This document shows positions 49,728 to 52,669 of a DNA stretch of 52,669 bases, piece by piece. The DNA lies in contig DASZQG010000186.1 in NCBI GenBank assembly GCA_035550075.1, positions 1 to 52,669 on the forward strand, read 5' to 3'. The DNA comes from AWTP1-13 sp035550075. GTDB taxonomy: Bacteria; Pseudomonadota; Alphaproteobacteria; Rhizobiales; Hyphomicrobiaceae. A program made the position numbers and the translations under genes. The notes beneath the pieces were generated by a model, which had not been told where the DNA came from, did not search any database, and saw nothing but the letters and a program-made list of their open reading frames with translations. Numbering within the stretch: the stretch's first letter is position 1; each line of letters opens with the position of its first letter.

Positions 49728-50117
49728 ATGCCGCAACCGAAACGCAAGAACATGCTGCGCAAAGGCGCAGGGGGACGCTCGGCGCACGACCTGGGCGGGC
49801 TCGATTTCGGTCCTATCGACCGTCACGAGCACGACCTAGCCCTGTGGGAGAAGCGGACCGACGCCATGCAAAGGCTGCTGACAAGCCCAGGAACGCGCGC
49901 CTTCACGGTGGACGGGTTGCGGCGGGTGATCGAGGATTATGGCCAGCAAGCCTACGACCGCACCACGTATTACGAGAAGTGGATCAGGGCGTTGCGCAAC
50001 CTGGTGGTGGAGCAGGAATTGATGACGCGCGAGGAAATCGAGGCGCGCATGGAGGAAGTGCGCAAGACCCACACCAAGGCTGGCCGCAAGGTTGCCAAGG
50101 GAAAAGTGCCATGGTGA
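49728..50117 (+). CDS. Nitrile hydratase/thiocyanate hydrolase beta N-terminal-like subunit
   Basis: 129 residues. AHDLGGLDFGP (about 19-29) is the start motif of nitrile hydratase beta chains (HDVGGMxGFGP). YYEKWIRALRNLVVEQELMTREEIEARME matches the helical part of that chain (YYERWxxALExLLxEKGxxT). The SH3-like C-terminal half is missing and follows as a separate gene. In cobalt thiocyanate hydrolase the beta chain is likewise split. ATG at 49728; ATGs at 49653 and 49752 are alternatives. It overlaps the next gene by 7 bases. Confidence 0.75.
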   Translation: MPQPKRKNMLRKGAGGRSAHDLGGLDFGPIDRHEHDLALWEKRTDAMQRLLTSPGTRAFTVDGLRRVIEDYGQQAYDRTTYYEKWIRALRNLVVEQELMTREEIEARMEEVRKTHTKAGRKVAKGKVPW

Positions 50118-50440
50118 CCACGGCGCGGCACGGTCCGGCATTACGGCGGCACCACCGGTTTGCGGCCGGCGACCGGGTGCACGTCGCGTCGCGGCCCGTC
50201 CTCGGGCATTGCCGAACGCCATGGTTTCTGCGCGGGAAGAACGGCATCGTCGTGCACGTGCACGGGACTTATCGCAATCCGGAACAGCTCGCGTACCATC
50301 GGCCGGGACTGCCGATGCAGACGCTGTACAAGGTCCGCTTCCGGCAGACAGACGTATGGAAGCACTATCCGGGACCACACGGGGACAATATCGAGGTGGA
50401 CGTTTACGAACATTGGCTTGAGCCGGCAGACCACGCGTGA
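50111..50440 (+). CDS. Nitrile hydratase/thiocyanate hydrolase beta C-terminal (SH3-like) subunit
   Basis: 109 residues. FAAGDRVHVASRPVLGHCRTPWFLRGKNGIV (about 17-46; FAAGDRVHV, RTPWFLRGKNG) and YKVRFRQTDVWKHYPG with DVYEHWLEPA at the end match the SH3-like second half of nitrile hydratase beta chains (RTPxYxRGKxG, VxFxxxDLWG, DLxExYL). ATG at 50111 overlaps the first gene's stop, and the alpha-type gene follows after 14 bases. It is the alpha-type chain of thiocyanate hydrolase by position, if that enzyme is the right model. Confidence 0.8.
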   Translation: MVTTARHGPALRRHHRFAAGDRVHVASRPVLGHCRTPWFLRGKNGIVVHVHGTYRNPEQLAYHRPGLPMQTLYKVRFRQTDVWKHYPGPHGDNIEVDVYEHWLEPADHA

Positions 50441-50454
50441 CCAGGTGAAGCACC

Positions 50455-51165
50455 ATGCACGACCACGACCAGCATCATGACGATGACCATGAACATCCCC
50501 ACGGGGCAGCCCATGGACACAAGGATGGGCATGGGCATGCGCACGCGCCGCCGCAGCGCGATCATGACGCCGACCCGATGACCCCCTACGAGGTGCTGGA
50601 GGAGGCCCTGCGCACCCTCCTGATCGAGAAGGGCATCCTGACCAACCAGCAGATCTCCGCCGCGGTCGACCTTATGGACAGCCGCTCGCCCGCGCTCGGC
50701 GCCAAAGTGGTGGCGCACGCCTGGGCCGATCCGGCTTTCAAGCGCCGGCTCCTCAAGGATACCCGCGCCGCGCTCGCCGAGCTTGGCATCGACATCGGCG
50801 CAGTCGCCGAATTCGCCACCGTCGAGAACACCCCGAAGGTTCACAACGTGATCGTCTGCACGCTGTGCTCCTGTTACCCGAAGATGCTGCTTGGCATCCC
50901 GCCGGCCTGGTACAAAAGCCGCGCCTATCGCGCGCGCACGGTGGTCGATCCGCGCGGGGTCCTGAAGGAATTCGGCGTCGAGCTGCCGGCCGACGTCGAG
51001 GTCCGGGTGCACGATTCCACCGCCGACCTGCGCTACATCGTGCTGCCGATGCGGCCGAAAAACACCAAGGGCTGGAGCGAGGAGCAGCTCGCCGGCCTTG
51101 TCACCCGCGACTGCATGATCGGCACCGCGCTGCCGCTCGAGCCCCGCCGCGCCAAGGCCGCCTAG
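50455..51165 (+). CDS. Nitrile hydratase alpha / thiocyanate hydrolase gamma-like metal-binding subunit with His-rich N-terminus
   Basis: 236 residues. The first 37 contain 13 His and many Asp residues (HDHDQHHDDDHEHPH). The catalytic chain follows: YEVLEEALRTLLIEKGILT, the metal claw VCTLCSCYP with Cys135, Cys138, Ser139 and Cys140, then LLGIPPAWYKSRAYRAR and IVLPMRPKNTKGWSEEQL with VTRDCMIG. Cys-Thr-Leu-Cys-Ser-Cys is the cobalt-type motif. Position 143 is Lys where I recall Trp in nitrile hydratases and Arg in thiocyanate hydrolase. Product is therefore a nitrile hydratase or thiocyanate hydrolase-like enzyme. No activator/cobalt chaperone gene is visible downstream. Confidence 0.85.
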   Translation: MHDHDQHHDDDHEHPHGAAHGHKDGHGHAHAPPQRDHDADPMTPYEVLEEALRTLLIEKGILTNQQISAAVDLMDSRSPALGAKVVAHAWADPAFKRRLLKDTRAALAELGIDIGAVAEFATVENTPKVHNVIVCTLCSCYPKMLLGIPPAWYKSRAYRARTVVDPRGVLKEFGVELPADVEVRVHDSTADLRYIVLPMRPKNTKGWSEEQLAGLVTRDCMIGTALPLEPRRAKAA

Positions 51166-51210
51166 CGCGCTCAAAGGATTTCGTGCTTCACCGCGCCTGT
51201 CGTGCCCGCG

Positions 51211-52669
51211 TCAGGCCCCGGCCGGCGCGTTGGCCGCCAGGGCACGCTTGCGGCGGTCTGCACGCGTCCGCGCCGGACGTCCCTCTGGACCACCGGCGGC
51301 GGCCCCGAGGTCCCAGAGCGCATCAAGGGCCTGCAGCAGGTTCAGCTCGCGCTGACGGATGACCTCGCTGGTCCATTCAACCTTGTCGCGCAGCCAGTCG
51401 TTGAGCGCCATCGGCGGCGCGTCCGCGGTCTGGAAATAGACCCGGTGCTTGTGCGTGAAGTCGTGGTTGGCTGCGCGGTCGTTCTGCGCGCGGCTCAGGA
51501 TCAGGCAGTTGCCGAGCGAGCCGATGCAGCGCTCCCGCTCGGCCGGATCGGGAAACGCCGCCCGCCACTGCGCGCCGGGCTTGCGCGGCAGCACGTGCTC
51601 AACGGTCAGGGTATCCTTGTCGAGTGCCAGCGATTGCGCGGCGCCCGCCATCTGATCGTTGATGCGCAGCAGCACCAGCTTCGCCGTCGGGCCGCCCTTG
51701 CGTCCATGCAGGTCGCGCAAGCGGAAATGGATGCTGCCTTTTTCCTCTGGCGACAATTGCAGTGGGCTGTCGGGGGCGCGCAGATCGCGGCCGGCACGGA
51801 TCGCCGCCAGCAGCGCGCGATAGCGCGTGCGCCGCTTGCCGCCGGCCCAACCCATCATCATCAGGCCATGCGTCAGCCGGTCCAGCGCACCGAGGAACCA
51901 GGCGAGGCCGGCCGCGTCTTCGCCGTGCCGCAGCCACCACAGCAGCGCAGGAGGAATCCAGTCGGAGTGCGGTAGCCGGTTGAGATAGGCGAGCGCGTGC
52001 GCGATGGCAGGCGAGTGGGGCGATCCGCCGTGCTGGGCGCTGCGGATGGCTTTCAGGATCTGCGCGGCAGGCTCCATCACCTCCGTCAGGAAGGTCTCGG
52101 CGCCGCCGCTGCGGTCGGCCAGCTCCTCGATGGAGGCAATGATGTGCGGCCCGGGCCGCTGGTGCGCGGCGTGCAGGTAGCTGAACAGCTCGCTGAAATC
52201 TTCGCCCAGGAGCGCCTGCACCTCCTCCCAGGACTTGCCGAGCCGCTCGACAGCGTCAGCCCGCATCGAGCCCAGCAATTTCGCTTTGACGATATCGTGC
52301 CGCTCGAGCGGCTTGCCCGTGGCGTTGAGGATCATGAACATGCGATGCGCGCGGTCGATGTTGTGTGCGGTCACCATCGAGGCGTGGCACCGGTCCAGCA
52401 CGAAGTCGAGCAGCCGCCGCCGCTCAGCGGCGCCGTGTTCGGCGAGCGTGCCGTAGAAATGGTCGTAAACGTCGCGAATGCGCCGCGCCGACATGGACTG
52501 TGCCACAGGGTCCTCGGCATCGTCGCGGCGGCGTGTGCGCACGTAGGCGTTGAAGAATTCCTCGTCCGCACCACGCAGGGTGATGCGCGGACGCGCGCCG
52601 GCGCCTGAACCGGCGCTGATGGCCGCCAGCACCCGGTCGGGCGGCGTCTTGCCTTCGGCAAGATCAAGA
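51211..52669 (-). CDS. GmrSD/DUF262-type protein with DUF1524-like HNH C-terminus, 5' truncated by window edge
   Basis: At least 485 codons; the frame is still open at base 52669, so the N-terminus is missing. The visible part begins near GKTPPDRVLAAISAG. RGADEEFFNAYVRT, AHNIDRAHRMFMILNATGKPLERHDIVKAKLLG (about 20 residues of the DUF262 core) and the HNH-like segment TVEHVLPRKPGAQWRAAFP with GNCLILSRAQNDRAANHDF follow. This is the layout of GmrSD and relatives, some of which cut modified DNA. The DUF262 ParB-like motif (DGQQR) lies outside the window, so nuclease activity cannot be judged. The gene ends 45 bases from the convergent alpha-type subunit gene. Confidence 0.75.
   Translation of the reverse strand, partial: LDLAEGKTPPDRVLAAISAGSGAGARPRITLRGADEEFFNAYVRTRRRDDAEDPVAQSMSARRIRDVYDHFYGTLAEHGAAERRRLLDFVLDRCHASMVTAHNIDRAHRMFMILNATGKPLERHDIVKAKLLGSMRADAVERLGKSWEEVQALLGEDFSELFSYLHAAHQRPGPHIIASIEELADRSGGAETFLTEVMEPAAQILKAIRSAQHGGSPHSPAIAHALAYLNRLPHSDWIPPALLWWLRHGEDAAGLAWFLGALDRLTHGLMMMGWAGGKRRTRYRALLAAIRAGRDLRAPDSPLQLSPEEKGSIHFRLRDLHGRKGGPTAKLVLLRINDQMAGAAQSLALDKDTLTVEHVLPRKPGAQWRAAFPDPAERERCIGSLGNCLILSRAQNDRAANHDFTHKHRVYFQTADAPPMALNDWLRDKVEWTSEVIRQRELNLLQALDALWDLGAAAGGPEGRPARTRADRRKRALAANAPAGA

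Noticed and set aside
1..52669. CRISPR arrays, insertion sequences, integrases, attachment sites, tRNA or rRNA genes
   Set aside because: None seen: no regularly spaced repeats, no transposase or integrase motifs, no tRNA-like cloverleaf noticed. rnpB is the only RNA gene I can support.

Overview
The window looks like chromosomal DNA of a high-GC alphaproteobacterium, most likely of the order Hyphomicrobiales (Rhizobiales). The evidence is uniform GC-rich codon use, a complete alphaproteobacterial-style flp-cpaABCDEF-tadBC pilus operon, dapB followed directly by gpmA, many CaiB/BaiF CoA-transferases, and an RNase P RNA of bacterial type A form. No insertion sequence, prophage, CRISPR array, tRNA or rRNA was seen. 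Species cannot be named from the sequence.

Layout. 1-4152: the 3' end of a probable BoxR/BzdR-type regulator, then a minus-strand catabolic operon (acyl-CoA dehydrogenase, two CaiB/BaiF CoA-transferases, MaoC hydratase). 4282-5718: an orphan CoxG-like protein, a one-domain PAS protein and an HU-like protein. 6236-14487: argG, a membrane metalloprotease, an enoyl-CoA hydratase, an uncharacterised Cys/His protein with an Ada-like motif, a J-domain protein, typA/bipA, an SDR and a Pif1/RecD-like helicase. 14536-22725: a plus-strand run of GNAT, dapB, gpmA, DUF4337, leuB, a split two-subunit TPP enzyme, an M20 peptidase and ilvD. It is largely amino-acid and central metabolism.

22777-34393 is a tight-adherence (Tad/Cpa, Flp) pilus locus. 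On the minus strand the order is flp, cpaA, cpaB, cpaC, cpaD, cpaE, cpaF, tadB, tadC. On the plus strand, diverging from the pilin across a 540-base AT-rich gap, are a secretin-N-domain protein and two TadE/TadG-like pseudopilins. Two stem-loops, at least one a good intrinsic terminator, lie between the pilin gene and the assembly genes. This fits high pilin and lower machinery expression. 34582-41158: a TetR regulator, rnpB on the minus strand, a methyltransferase divergent from a BTAD/TPR regulator, then an overlapping trio (TerB/J-domain protein, AmiD-like amidase, EamA transporter).

41261-48677 is carbon metabolism: HIBCH-like hydrolase, a CaiB/BaiF transferase and malate synthase G on plus; HpcH/HpaI aldolase, RraA-like aldolase and an Ldh-family dehydrogenase on minus, with two short dispersed-repeat remnants in the gaps. 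48788-52669: an EamA transporter diverging from a three-gene nitrile hydratase/thiocyanate hydrolase-like set (split beta chain plus a His-rich metal-binding alpha chain), then the C-terminal part of a GmrSD/DUF262-type protein cut by the window edge.

The most unusual items are the split three-subunit nitrile hydratase/thiocyanate hydrolase-like cluster, the Ada-motif protein at 8996-9652, the PAS protein with a FixL-like histidine beside an orphan CoxG, and the terminator arrangement inside the pilus operon. All functional statements come from motif reading and family knowledge; no database search was run.
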